From JBOEGW01 sp050633625 (GTDB lineage Bacteria; Pseudomonadota; Alphaproteobacteria; Rhodobacterales; Rhodobacteraceae): a stretch of 64,000 nucleotides of DNA. Below are positions 24,098 through 32,939 of the stretch, in pieces (position 1 is the first letter of the stretch; each line of letters starts with the position of its first letter). Below the pieces are notes generated by a model. That model saw nothing but the letters and a program-made list of their open reading frames with translations. It made no database searches and had not been told where the DNA came from. The stretch is taken from assembly GCA_050633625.1 (NCBI GenBank), contig JBOEGW010000006.1, forward strand, positions 124,001 to 188,000, read 5' to 3'. A program made the position numbers and the translations under genes.

Positions 24098-24313
24098 TTA
24101 TTTGCCGTAAGCGGCTTCGCGGGCCAGGAAGGTGATTTCCGAGCGGGAAATGCCAAGATCGGCAAGATCGCGTGCAGAAAGTTCGCGCAGCTCTTTGAGC
24201 GTTGTGCGGTAAACCTTGCGCTGTGCAGCGGCTTTGGTGATAGCTTTGAAAGCACCCGATGCGCGGTCAAGAAGGCCGTGGTCGGCGGTGCGGATGTCGG
24301 TAGCGTAAGCCAT
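24098..24313 (-). CDS. DUF1127 (YjiS-like) small protein, CcaF1-type
   Basis: A 71-aa basic protein. The C-terminal DUF1127 motif LRELSARDLADLGISRSEI is intact. ATG 24313 follows AGAGAGAC. In R. sphaeroides the homologous gene (RSP_6037, CcaF1) is stress-induced, and its message carries the CcsR RNAs at the 3' end; the protein is an RNA-binding maturation factor there. The same order is seen here, with four two-hairpin units directly downstream, so a shared transcript is likely. Confidence 0.9.
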   Translation of the reverse strand: MAYATDIRTADHGLLDRASGAFKAITKAAAQRKVYRTTLKELRELSARDLADLGISRSEITFLAREAAYGK

Positions 24314-24682
24314 GTAGTCTCTCTCTTTCGTCTCACGCCCTGCTCGTTCTCAAGAGGCGTTTGTCAGTGCGAAACTTTTCTGTTCGCGTCGTTTCGTTGA
24401 ATTCAAAATGGGATAAATGCTGCGCCTGCACAATCCTAAGAATGGTCAATGCCGCCATGCAGAAAATGCATATGTAGTGCTGACCTTGTTTAACAAAGTC
24501 GTTACTTTTCCGCAGGTTCCCCTAGGGAAGGTGTCCGCTTGGGTCTTGTTTTCTTAGGGGTTGGTGGTGTGAGTCTCACTTACGCACAGGCCCGCAATCC
24601 GTCACTTTCTGCGCCGTTCCCCCCTTTGCGCCGGGGCCTAAATGCTCCATGTAGGGAGCAGAAAACCGCTTTGGAGGCCCGA
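24314..24682. other. Divergent promoter region of DUF1127/array and apbC
   Basis: No gene is supported in these 369 bp; an upstream in-frame extension of apbC to 24539 is not conserved. The region is AT-richer than its surroundings and includes a TTGTT-t-AACAA palindrome (24486-24496). A heat-shock-sigma (RpoH) promoter would be expected for the DUF1127 side from the R. sphaeroides case, but no convincing match was found by eye. Confidence 0.4.
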
Positions 24683-25771
24683 ATGACTCTTACTAACGAC
24701 CGAATCCGTGACGTTTTGGCAAGCATTTCGCTGCCTGAAGAGGGTGATTTGGCGTCTCGCGACATGATCCGGGCGTTGACCATTGAGGGCGGCGTTGTGA
24801 GTTTCGTGATCGAAGCACCTTCGCCAGAGATCGCCGCCACCCTGGAGCCACAGCGGCGCGCGGCAGAGGCCGCGGTTGCCGCGCTCGATGGTGTAGAACG
24901 CGTGACAGCTATTCTCACAGCGCATGGCAACGCGCCTGCAAAACCGGCGCCGGCCGCAAAACAAGCCCCCAATCTGCGCGTTGGCGGCCACCCAACGCCA
25001 CAAGCCGGGCCGCAATCTGTGCCGGGTGTGGCGAAGCTGATCGCTGTTGGGTCGGGCAAGGGCGGCGTTGGCAAATCGACTGTCTCTGCGAATCTGGCGG
25101 TGGCCTTGGCGCGGGCTGGCAAAAAGGTGGGCCTATTGGACGCCGACATTCTGGGGCCGTCCCAAGCCATGATGATGGGCAACAGTGACCGTCCTGAATC
25201 GGCGGATGGTAAGGTGCTGGAGCCGGTTCTGGCGCATGGTGTCAAATTGATGTCCGTCGGCCTGATTGTGGACCCGGATCAAGCAGTCGTCTGGCGCGGC
25301 CCGATGCTAATGGGCACCGTGCAACAATTCCTGTTCCAAGTGAACTGGGCGCCGCTTGACGTTTTGATCGTGGATTTGCCGCCGGGCACGGGGGACGTGC
25401 AATTGACGCTGTCGCAGAAATCAAAGCTCGACGGCGCGCTTGTTGTTTCGACGCCTCAGGACGTGGCGCTGCTGGATGCGCATAAAGCTGTCGATATGTT
25501 TGCCAAGGTCAATGTGCCTGTGTTGGGCATGATCGAAAACATGTCGTCTTTTGTCTGCCCGAGCTGTGGCCATGAGGCGCATATTTTTGGCGAAGGGGGC
25601 GTTGCGGCGGAGGCTTCGAAAATCGGCGCACCGCTGCTGGCACAACTGCCTTTGTCGCTTGATGTGAGGGTGTCGGGGGACGCGGGGCAACCGGTGGCGC
25701 TTGGGGAGGGACCGGCAGCAGACGCCTTTGCCGCGCTGGCCCAAGATGTGATCGCGCGGGGCATTGTGTAG
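24683..25771 (+). CDS. apbC: Iron-sulfur cluster carrier Mrp/ApbC
   Basis: A 362-aa P-loop ATPase of the Mrp/NBP35 family that binds and delivers Fe-S clusters. Residues about 1-80 are a DUF59/MIP18-like domain. An Ala/Pro linker follows, then the deviant Walker A GSGKGGVGKST. The cluster-binding CxxC (FVCPSCGHE) lies near residue 292. ATG 24683 follows GGAGG. Confidence 0.94.
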   Translation: MTLTNDRIRDVLASISLPEEGDLASRDMIRALTIEGGVVSFVIEAPSPEIAATLEPQRRAAEAAVAALDGVERVTAILTAHGNAPAKPAPAAKQAPNLRVGGHPTPQAGPQSVPGVAKLIAVGSGKGGVGKSTVSANLAVALARAGKKVGLLDADILGPSQAMMMGNSDRPESADGKVLEPVLAHGVKLMSVGLIVDPDQAVVWRGPMLMGTVQQFLFQVNWAPLDVLIVDLPPGTGDVQLTLSQKSKLDGALVVSTPQDVALLDAHKAVDMFAKVNVPVLGMIENMSSFVCPSCGHEAHIFGEGGVAAEASKIGAPLLAQLPLSLDVRVSGDAGQPVALGEGPAADAFAALAQDVIARGIV

Positions 25772-25928
25772 CGGGTGGTCCGCGCGGCATCGCATAAATA
25801 TTGAACACTCACTAAGCGCGACCCCTTCTTTTTATGGCTTGCAACTTTTGGTTGTGAGTTTGACAGATTGACACGTTGCGCTTGGCTCCGCTTCCATGGC
25901 CCCAGAGAAGATTTCGAAGGGGGGAATG

Positions 25929-26429
25929 ATGCGAACGCTTGAGAAACTGATGGACCGCTGGGACGCCATGCCGCGCGTGCGCACCTGCCTTTGGTATTCG
26001 GACCGCGCCGAGGAGGCGGCGGCATTTTACACGGAAATCGTCCCAAACTCGCGCTTTGAAGGGGTGTTGTTTGCCGAGGAGAACAAACCCTCCGTCATTG
26101 GCTTTCATCTTGGGGGCTCGCCATATTTGGCATTTAACGGCGGGCCGATGTATCGGCATTCCCCGGCCTCCTCGATCTTGGTGATGACCGAGGATCAGAC
26201 CAGCACCGATCAGCTTTGGTCCTCCATCATGAAAGCCGGGGGCAAACCCGGCGCGCGCGGCTGGTGCACTGATCATTACGGGGTCACTTGGCAAGTCATC
26301 CCAAAGGCAGTGGTCGCCATGCTCAACTGCGGTGACTACAAGATGGTCGACAAAATCTTCGCCGCCATGGCCTTCATGACGAAGCTCGACATTGAGGGCC
26401 TTGCAAAAGTCTATGAAGCCGGACCCTAA
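25929..26429 (+). CDS. VOC family protein (PhnB-like), first of a tandem pair
   Basis: A 166-aa protein of the vicinal oxygen chelate / 3-demethylubiquinone methyltransferase-like fold: RTCLWYSDRAEEAAAFYTEI, FHLGGSPYLAFNGGP, and the C-terminal GWCTDHYGVTWQVIP block. The family covers many functions and the substrate is unknown. ATG codons at 25926 and 25929 both follow AAGGGGGG; the second has better spacing. It shares clear similarity with the next gene, implying duplication. Confidence 0.85.
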   Translation: MRTLEKLMDRWDAMPRVRTCLWYSDRAEEAAAFYTEIVPNSRFEGVLFAEENKPSVIGFHLGGSPYLAFNGGPMYRHSPASSILVMTEDQTSTDQLWSSIMKAGGKPGARGWCTDHYGVTWQVIPKAVVAMLNCGDYKMVDKIFAAMAFMTKLDIEGLAKVYEAGP

Positions 26430-26497
26430 CACCAAAGCCGATATTGACAGCGCCGCACCCTCCGCCTTGACTATGCACAAGCTGTAAGGGGCGAAAC

Positions 26498-26992
26498 ATG
26501 ACAGACATTCGAAAAATGGGCGCGCTGAGCGACATGCCGAAACTGCGCACCTGTTTGTGGTTTGCGGGAAATGCGGTTGAGGCTGTCCAGTTCTATGTCT
26601 CGCTCTTGCCAGACAGCTATATCGAAAGCGACGATCCCCTAGATCCCAACCGCCCTCCGGTGATCGTCAATTTCCACCTTGCGGGCGTGCCTTACCAAGC
26701 GCTCAATGGCGGGCCGATCTATACACATTCCCCCGCCGCCTCAATTTCGGTGCTCACCGAGGATCAAGCCGAAACCGATGCGCTCTGGGCGGCGCTGATT
26801 GCCGATGGCGGCGAAGAAAGCCTTTGCGCCTGGTGTGTGGATCGTTTCGGGCTGAGTTGGCAAGTTGTGCCGCGCGCCGTGATCGAAACTGTGGGCGGCC
26901 AAGATCCGGAAGGGGCAGGGCGCGCCACACAAGCCATGCTTGGCATGCGCAAAATCGACATCAAAGCCCTCGAAGCCGCCTACAAAGGCTAA
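26498..26992 (+). CDS. VOC family protein (PhnB-like), second of a tandem pair
   Basis: A 164-aa paralogue of the preceding protein. Matching blocks are RTCLWFAGNAVEAVQFYVSL, FHLAGVPYQALNGGPIYTHSP, and WCVDRFGLSWQVVP. It lies 68 bp after the first copy and probably in the same transcript. Divergence between the copies is large, so the duplication is old or the pair came by separate routes. Function is unknown. Confidence 0.85.
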   Translation: MTDIRKMGALSDMPKLRTCLWFAGNAVEAVQFYVSLLPDSYIESDDPLDPNRPPVIVNFHLAGVPYQALNGGPIYTHSPAASISVLTEDQAETDALWAALIADGGEESLCAWCVDRFGLSWQVVPRAVIETVGGQDPEGAGRATQAMLGMRKIDIKALEAAYKG

Positions 26993-27087
26993 CCCGCGCC
27001 AGACGCCCCGCTTCAGTGCGGCTAGTTCGCCTTTCTTCTCGCCATGTTGTGCCAACACGGCTGTCAGAGGCGAAACGCTTTCGCCTT

Positions 27088-27126
27088 TCGCCTTTCCTTG
27101 TTTTGAAAATACCTCCGCCGGAGGCA
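27088..27126 (-). repeat. Dispersed intergenic repeat, copy D
   Basis: The inverted core CCTTTCCTTG-TTTTGAAAATACC is present, followed by the small palindrome CCTCCGCCGGAGG instead of the larger G-run hairpin, so this copy is partial. Confidence 0.65.
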
Positions 27127-27138
27127 TTTTGGGCGCTA

Positions 27139-27172
27139 TGGGAAATTATGGGAGAAATGGGAATTCATGGGC
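27139..27172 (+). promoter_or_regulatory. MraZ-box-like cluster 1
   Basis: Four TGGG(A/C) units start at 27139, 27149, 27158 and 27168, spaced 10, 9 and 10 bp. MraZ of E. coli binds TGGGN units with 5-bp spacers upstream of its own gene. The spacing here fits except for one 9-bp step. Confidence 0.65.
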
Positions 27173-27256
27173 CGTGTCGGACGGGAGAGGGGGAAAGCTG
27201 CGACTCAATTCGGTCGACTCGGGTCAAAATATCACGAATCACACATTGAATCGGAG

Positions 27257-27265
27257 TTATCCACA
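27257..27265 (+). other. DnaA-box-like nonamer TTATCCACA
   Basis: A perfect consensus nonamer lies between MraZ-box clusters 1 and 2 upstream of the dcw operon. A regulatory role for DnaA on division genes is conceivable but is inference from one site. Confidence 0.4.
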
Positions 27266-27335
27266 GGGTAAACCGCCTTATTCGCGGGTGTTGGCTCTCA
27301 GTTTTGGGCTGTTTCCCAAGGCGTTCAGGAAAAAA

Positions 27336-27350
27336 TGGGAAATTACGGGA
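27336..27350 (+). promoter_or_regulatory. MraZ-box-like pair 2
   Basis: TGGGA at 27336 and CGGGA at 27346 share the AATTA spacer found in cluster 1, with the 10-bp period. It is a weak site on its own. Confidence 0.5.
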
Positions 27351-27506
27351 AAAAAGTGCGATCTTTTGAATATACAACATCTAGTGTTTAAATTGTTCGA
27401 AAAGTCTAAATACGCCCCGGCGTTCTCCCTTTGGTCCTACAATACCTTGTTTTTGAAGGTCGCCTAACACTACATCTAGGGGATTTTCGCGAAAAAAATT
27501 GTTGCT

Positions 27507-27531
27507 TCCCATAAATTCCCATGGCATCCCT
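27507..27531 (-). promoter_or_regulatory. MraZ-box-like triple 3
   Basis: TCCCA at 27507, TCCCA at 27517 and TCCCT at 27527 have exact 10-bp spacing, i.e. three TGGGN-type units with 5-bp spacers on the minus strand. This is the best match in the region to the three-repeat E. coli arrangement. Confidence 0.65.
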
Positions 27532-27805
27532 AACTCATCGAAGAGACGGGAACATCAAAGGGACGACAAGATCCCTGAAACATCTCCCAAGTCAGGTTTC
27601 ATACAGGCACCCCGCCCCTTCGGAACAAAGAGATCCGGCGCGTACGCGAGCAGACATCCCCCCAGGTGGCGCGCGTGATCGGACGAACCCAGAGATGGGA
27701 CGAGGGCGACGGATTGGGCAGTGGCAGCAGCTCAATCCGTCGTTTCCGTTTTTAAGGCGGGCAAAACACTTGGGTGGATGAGGGGCAGTCAAAGGAGCCG
27801 CGTTA

Positions 27806-28309
27806 GTGGCACGGGTATTTAGAGGTGAAGGCCACTATAAAGTGGACACGAAGGGCAGGGTCTCGATCCCGGCCCTGTTTCGCCGTGTGCTCGAAGCGGG
27901 TGATCCTGATTATACCGAAGGTCTCAGCCCCAATCTTGTGGTCGTCTATGGCGACCATCGTCGCCAATACCTTGAGTGTTACACCATGGAAGCGATTTCC
28001 GAGGTGGATGAGAGAATTTCCAAGATGCAACGTGGCTCGACGCCGCGTCGCATGCTGGAAAAGCTCTTTAACGGTCAGTCCTTCCCAACTTCGGTGGATG
28101 AAACAGGTCGCCTTGTGTTGCCCGCCAAGTTGCGCGCGAAGATCGGCCTTGAGAAGGAAGCCTATTTCATCGCCACGGGCGACACCTTCCAGATTTGGAA
28201 CCCGGACACCTATGAAGACGTCGAGCAAAAGCGCACTGAAGAGTGGCTTGAAGAGATGCCCGACGACTTTGACCCGCTCACCTTGCTCCCCAGCGATGGA
28301 GAGGTCTAA
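27806..28309 (+). CDS. mraZ: Division/cell-wall cluster transcriptional regulator MraZ
   Basis: A 167-aa AbrB-like DNA-binding protein with two SpoVT-AbrB-type repeats: YKVDTKGRVSIPALFR near residue 11 and TSVDETGRLVLPAKLR near residue 95. It opens the dcw cluster. The GTG at 27806 follows AAAGGAG. The stop overlaps the rsmH start by one base. MraZ represses its own operon in E. coli, and repeated TGGGA sites upstream fit self-control here. Confidence 0.95.
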   Translation: MARVFRGEGHYKVDTKGRVSIPALFRRVLEAGDPDYTEGLSPNLVVVYGDHRRQYLECYTMEAISEVDERISKMQRGSTPRRMLEKLFNGQSFPTSVDETGRLVLPAKLRAKIGLEKEAYFIATGDTFQIWNPDTYEDVEQKRTEEWLEEMPDDFDPLTLLPSDGEV

Positions 28310-29304
28310 TGGCAGCTGCCGCGCCGCAATCGCAAAGCGCTAAGCCCCATATTCCCGTCTTGTTGCGGCCTCTGATCGAGGCTGTTTCTCCCGTTTCGGG
28401 GGTGTGGATTGATGGCACCTTTGGGGCCGGGGGCTATGCGCGCGGCTTGGTTCAGGCGGGCGCGGATAGGGTGATTGGCATTGATCGAGACCCTTTGGCG
28501 CATGAGATGGCGGCGGCTTGGTTGGCGGATGTGCCGGAAATCGAGCTGAAACTTGGGACGTTTTCCGAGATGGACAGTTTGGCCGGGGGCCTTGTCGATG
28601 GGGTGGTACTCGATCTTGGTGTGTCCTCGATGCAGCTTGATCTGGCGGAGCGCGGCTTTTCTTTCATGCGCGACGGGCCGCTCGATATGCGCATGAGCCA
28701 GCAAGGCCCATCCGCAGCGGATTTGGTGAATGGGGCCTCTGAGGAGGATATCGCTGATATCCTGTATCACTACGGCGAGGAACGTGCCTCGCGCCGGATT
28801 GCGCGCGCCATTGTCAAAACCCGCGAAACAACCCCCTACAGAACCACCGCCGAATTGGCGCTGACGATTGAAAAATGCCTGCCGCGCTCAAAGCCCGGTC
28901 AAAGTCATCCCGCCACGCGCAGCTTTCAGGCGATCCGCATCGCTGTGAACGATGAATTTGCGCAATTGGCCGAGGGGCTTGAGGCGGCTATGCGGGCGTT
29001 AAAGCCCGGTGGAAAACTGGCAGTTGTGACGTTTCATTCGCTCGAAGACCGGGTTGTGAAGCGCTACTTGCAGCTGGCCTCCTCCACGGGCGGGGGCGGC
29101 TCGCGCTATGCGCCCGAACAGGCCGAGGAAACACCGCGCTTCAAGCTGACGCCGAAAAAGGCGATTGGCCCGGATGCGCAGGAATTGGCGGACAACCCGC
29201 GTTCGCGGTCGGCCCGATTGAGGGTGGCCACGCGCACAGAGGCCCCGTTTGATGATATTGACCGTAGCAAACTGGGGCTTCCGGCCCCGGCATTTCGAGG
29301 CTGA
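28309..29304 (+). CDS. rsmH: 16S rRNA m4C1402 methyltransferase RsmH
   Basis: A 331-aa methyltransferase (formerly MraW). The HIPVLLRPLIEAV start, SAM site WIDGTFGAGGYARG, LDLGVSSMQLD block and C-terminal VTFHSLEDRVVKR motif are all present. It modifies C1402 in the ribosomal P site. It lies between mraZ and ftsL as in most bacteria. Confidence 0.96.
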   Translation: MAAAAPQSQSAKPHIPVLLRPLIEAVSPVSGVWIDGTFGAGGYARGLVQAGADRVIGIDRDPLAHEMAAAWLADVPEIELKLGTFSEMDSLAGGLVDGVVLDLGVSSMQLDLAERGFSFMRDGPLDMRMSQQGPSAADLVNGASEEDIADILYHYGEERASRRIARAIVKTRETTPYRTTAELALTIEKCLPRSKPGQSHPATRSFQAIRIAVNDEFAQLAEGLEAAMRALKPGGKLAVVTFHSLEDRVVKRYLQLASSTGGGGSRYAPEQAEETPRFKLTPKKAIGPDAQELADNPRSRSARLRVATRTEAPFDDIDRSKLGLPAPAFRG

Positions 29305-29307
29305 GAT

Positions 29308-29658
29308 ATGATGCGATCGCTGCTTTACGTGTTGTCTACTCTGGCTGTGGTGGGCCTTGGGTATTGGGCGTATGTTGAAAACTACAAGACTCAGGATGCG
29401 CTTGATCACGTTGAAGATTTGCAAGGAGAGATTGGCCAAATGCGCGAACGCCTCGCGGTTTTGCGTGCCGAGTGGGCCTATTTGAACCGCCCGGATCGGC
29501 TGCGCGATTTGGCGGAGTTGAACTTTGATAGATTGGGGCTGTTGCCGCTCGCGCCCGAACAATTTGGCCGGGTGGATCAGATTGCTTATCCCGGCGCACA
29601 GACTTTCCTGGGTGATGTGAGCGATGCGATTGAAGTCCAGGGGGAGCTTGCGCAATGA
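29308..29658 (+). CDS. ftsL: Cell division protein FtsL
   Basis: A 116-aa bitopic membrane protein. One N-terminal hydrophobic segment (residues 4-21) is followed by a coiled coil with heptad leucines (EDLQGEIGQMRERLAVLRAEW in parts, residues about 35-57) and LNRPDRLRDLAEL. Sequence identity in FtsL is low, so the call rests on topology, size and position between rsmH and ftsI. It overlaps ftsI by four bases. Confidence 0.88.
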   Translation: MMRSLLYVLSTLAVVGLGYWAYVENYKTQDALDHVEDLQGEIGQMRERLAVLRAEWAYLNRPDRLRDLAELNFDRLGLLPLAPEQFGRVDQIAYPGAQTFLGDVSDAIEVQGELAQ

Positions 29659-31436
29659 CCCGAATTCCGCTGCGCCCGCTCGCCCGCGTCCTTGAAGCGC
29701 GCCGCAATGGCGAAAACCCCGACACGATTGAGCGCGAAAACAAACATCTGCGCCATGAGGAAATGCGCGACAAAGCCCGTATGCGCGCCGAGGGCCGCCT
29801 CTTGGTGCTTGCGGGTCTGTTTTTTTGCGCTTTCTTGACGGTTGGCGTTCGGATGGGGGGCTTGTCCGCGTCCGAGCCAAGCGAGCCGCGCGCCCAAGCG
29901 CCCGGTGCCCAAATCGCCACAGCGCGCGCCGATATTGTTGATCGCAACGGGCGCTTGATGGCGACTAATTTCCTGACTCATGCGCTCTATGCGCAGCCGC
30001 CGATGATGGTTGACCCGGAAAGGGCGGCGAAAAAGCTCGTGGAAATTTTCCCTGACCTTGAGGAAGAACGGCTTTTGAAATGGTTCACCGGGGATCGCAA
30101 GTTCCTCTGGATCAAGAAGAAAATCAGCCCTGAGCAGCAACAAGCCGTCCACGACATTGGTGAGCCGGGCTTGTTGTTTGGGCCACGCGAAATGCGGCTT
30201 TATCCAAATGGGCCGATTGCGGCGCATGTGATGGGGGGCGCCAGTTTCGGGCGCGAAGGTGTTGCGGCGGCTGAGGTGATCGGCGTTGCGGGCATTGAAA
30301 AAGCCTTTGATGATCGGCTGCGTGATCCGGCGCGCGCGGGCGAGCCGCTTCAGTTGACGATCGATCTGACTGTGCAAGCCGCCGTGGAGCGCGTGCTTGC
30401 GGGCGGCATGAAGATGATGAACGCCAAAGGCGCGGCGGCTGTTTTGATGGATGCGCATACCGGCGAAATCGTCGCGATTGCCTCCTTGCCTGACTTTGAT
30501 CCAAATGAGCGCCCGGCGGTCTTGACGCAGGGCGATGCCTCTGACAGCCCGCTGTTTAACCGCGCTGTGCAAGGGGTTTACGAGCTTGGATCGACCTTCA
30601 AAATCTTTGCTGCGGCGCAGGCGATGGACCTTGGGCTTGTCAATCAAAACACGATGCTCAAAACCCGCGGCCCGCTGCGCTATGGCAAGCATAAAATCCG
30701 CGACTTCCACGATTACGGCGCGCAGCTTTCGGTGACGGACACCATCGTAAAATCGTCAAATATCGGCACCGCGCGCATGGCGATCATGATCGGTGTGGAG
30801 CGCCAAAAAGAGTTCATGGCCGCCCTTGGGCTGACCAAACCTGTTCCAGTTGAGTTGATCGAGGCCTCCGGGTCGCAACCGCTCTTGCCCCCCAAATGGA
30901 GCGAGCTTTCCGCGATGACCATTTCATATGGGCATGGGATTTCCACCTCGCCGCTGCATCTCGCAACGGCCTATGCCTCCCTTTTGAACGGTGGCACCCG
31001 CGTCACGCCAACTTTGGTGCGCCAAGGCCCGATCAAAAAAGGTCCGCGCATTGTCTCTGCACAAACCTCGGAAATTTCGCGCGACATGTTGCGCCAAGTG
31101 GTTTCGCGGGGGACCGCCTCCTTTGGCGAAGTCGAGGGCTATGCGGTGGGCGGCAAGACCGGCACAGCCGACAAGCCAAAACCGCGCGGCGGCTACTATG
31201 ATGAAAAGGTGATCGCCACCTTCGCAAGCGTGTTCCCGGCGCATGATCCCAAGTATGTTTTGATCGTCACCCTTGATGAGCCATCCGAAAACACAGGCGC
31301 CAAACCGCGCCGCACTGCGGGCTGGACGGCGGTGCCTGTCGCAGCCGAGATGATCCGGCGCACAGCACCTTTGCTGGGCTTGCGGCCAGAGATTGAACCT
31401 CTCGCCCCAACAGGTGTAACACTGACCTCAAACTAA
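29655..31436 (+). CDS. ftsI: Septal peptidoglycan transpeptidase FtsI (PBP3)
   Basis: A 593-aa class B penicillin-binding protein. A short cytoplasmic tail and a single membrane helix (about residues 50-68) are followed by the dimerisation domain and the transpeptidase domain. Active-site motifs: Ser313-T-F-Lys, Ser367-S-N, and Lys501-T-G. It crosslinks septal peptidoglycan with FtsW. It is tightly linked to ftsL and murE. Confidence 0.96.
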   Translation: MTRIPLRPLARVLEARRNGENPDTIERENKHLRHEEMRDKARMRAEGRLLVLAGLFFCAFLTVGVRMGGLSASEPSEPRAQAPGAQIATARADIVDRNGRLMATNFLTHALYAQPPMMVDPERAAKKLVEIFPDLEEERLLKWFTGDRKFLWIKKKISPEQQQAVHDIGEPGLLFGPREMRLYPNGPIAAHVMGGASFGREGVAAAEVIGVAGIEKAFDDRLRDPARAGEPLQLTIDLTVQAAVERVLAGGMKMMNAKGAAAVLMDAHTGEIVAIASLPDFDPNERPAVLTQGDASDSPLFNRAVQGVYELGSTFKIFAAAQAMDLGLVNQNTMLKTRGPLRYGKHKIRDFHDYGAQLSVTDTIVKSSNIGTARMAIMIGVERQKEFMAALGLTKPVPVELIEASGSQPLLPPKWSELSAMTISYGHGISTSPLHLATAYASLLNGGTRVTPTLVRQGPIKKGPRIVSAQTSEISRDMLRQVVSRGTASFGEVEGYAVGGKTGTADKPKPRGGYYDEKVIATFASVFPAHDPKYVLIVTLDEPSENTGAKPRRTAGWTAVPVAAEMIRRTAPLLGLRPEIEPLAPTGVTLTSN

Positions 31437-31448
31437 CGAGGATCCGCC

Positions 31449-32939
31449 ATGACCGAGCACGACAAAACTTCATCCCTTGCCGCGCTTGGGTTGACCGCGC
31501 AGGGCGGACGCGAAGCCGATATCACCGGGATTGCCGTGGACAGTCGCAAGGTGCGCGAAGGGTCTTTGTTTGCGGCTTTGCCGGGCGTCAATGTGCACGG
31601 CGCGGAGTTCATCACCTACGCATTGCGCATGGGGGCGGCGGCGATTTTGACGGACCGCACAGGCGCCGAGATCGCGGCGCAGGACTTGGCTGACAGCGAT
31701 GTCGCCTTGGTCATTGCAGAAGATCCGCGCGCGGCTTTGGCCTTCACTTCGGCGCTTTGGTTTGGTGCGCAGCCCGAAGTTGTGGTGGCCGTGACAGGCA
31801 CAAACGGCAAAACATCAGTGGCGAATTTCACCCGGCAAATCTGGCAAATTCTTGGGCTTGATGCCGTCAACATTGGCACCACCGGGGTTGAAGGGTCTTA
31901 TATTGCCCCCTCGCCAAACACCACGCCCGAACCGATCACATTACATGGGCTTTTGGCGGATATGGCGCGGGCCGGGATCACCCATGCGGCGATGGAGGCC
32001 AGCTCGCACGGGCTCGAGCAACGCCGCCTTGATGCTGTGTCTTTGACGGCGGCGGGCTTTACCAATTTCTCTCAAGATCACCTCGATTATCACGAGACCT
32101 TTGAGGCCTATTTCGAGGCCAAGGCCGGGTTGTTTGAGCGGGTGCTCTCGGAGGATGGTGTGGCGGTGATCAACACGGATCACGACAAGGGTTATGAGCT
32201 TGTGGAGCGAGCACAGGCGCGTGGACAAGAGGTTTTGACGCTGGGCCATGACGAAATTTGTGACATTTGGATTCGCGGCCAACGCTATGATGCGACCGGG
32301 CAGGAGCTTCGGTTCTCCTATCAGGGCGACATCTATCTGACGCGCCTTGATTTGATCGGGGGCTTTCAGGCGGAGAATGTTCTGTTGGCGGCTGGGCTGG
32401 CGATTGCTGGCGGATGCGGTCCTGTGCAAGTCTTTGGCGCGCTTGAGCATTTGGGCACTGTGCGGGGCCGGATGCAGCATGTCGTGACGCGCAGCAATGG
32501 CGCAGCGGTGTTTGTGGATTATGCGCATACGCCGGATGCGATTGCGACCGCGCTCACCGCGCTTCGCCCGCATGTGATGGGGCGGATCATCGCGATTATC
32601 GGCGCGGGGGGCGATCGCGACACGAGTAAACGGCCCTTGATGGGCAAGGCGGCGGCGGACCATGCGGATGTTGTGGTGGTCACCGACGATAACCCGCGCT
32701 CAGAGAACCCCGGCGTGATCCGCGCGGCGGTGATTGAGGGATGCCCTGACGCCTATGAAGTTGCCGATCGGGCCGAGGCAATTTTGCGCGCGGTTGATAT
32801 GCTTCAGCCGGGGGATGCTTTGTTGATTGCGGGGAAGGGGCACGAAACTGGTCAGATCGTTGGCGAGGATGTTTTCCCGTTTGATGATGCTGAGCAGGCA
32901 AGCGTTGCTGTGGCGGCACTTGAGGGGCGCATGACATGA
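31449..32939 (+). CDS. murE: UDP-MurNAc-tripeptide synthetase MurE (meso-DAP adding)
   Basis: A 496-aa cytoplasmic ligase. The ATP loop is VTGTNGKTSVANF (residue about 115), and the DDNPRSENP motif near residue 415 marks meso-diaminopimelate rather than lysine specificity. The STNTTPEP-like UDP-substrate block (NTTPEPITLHGLL) is present. It overlaps murF by four bases. Confidence 0.96.
   Translation: MTEHDKTSSLAALGLTAQGGREADITGIAVDSRKVREGSLFAALPGVNVHGAEFITYALRMGAAAILTDRTGAEIAAQDLADSDVALVIAEDPRAALAFTSALWFGAQPEVVVAVTGTNGKTSVANFTRQIWQILGLDAVNIGTTGVEGSYIAPSPNTTPEPITLHGLLADMARAGITHAAMEASSHGLEQRRLDAVSLTAAGFTNFSQDHLDYHETFEAYFEAKAGLFERVLSEDGVAVINTDHDKGYELVERAQARGQEVLTLGHDEICDIWIRGQRYDATGQELRFSYQGDIYLTRLDLIGGFQAENVLLAAGLAIAGGCGPVQVFGALEHLGTVRGRMQHVVTRSNGAAVFVDYAHTPDAIATALTALRPHVMGRIIAIIGAGGDRDTSKRPLMGKAAADHADVVVVTDDNPRSENPGVIRAAVIEGCPDAYEVADRAEAILRAVDMLQPGDALLIAGKGHETGQIVGEDVFPFDDAEQASVAVAALEGRMT

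Larger units (their letters stand above)
26993..27805. other. Long non-coding region before the dcw cluster
   Basis: These 813 bp show no supported gene. They hold one dispersed repeat (27088-27126), three groups of TGGGA/TCCCA repeats of MraZ-box type, a TTATCCACA nonamer at 27257-27265, and an AT-rich stretch at about 27355-27510. This is the place for the main promoter of the division cluster, but the exact start could not be read. Confidence 0.6.

Noticed and set aside
23712..24135. Plus-strand open frames of 104-141 aa across the hairpin array
   Set aside because: They read through the RNA hairpins with repeated GGG/RRE-like composition and no ribosome site; pairing evidence points to minus-strand RNA.
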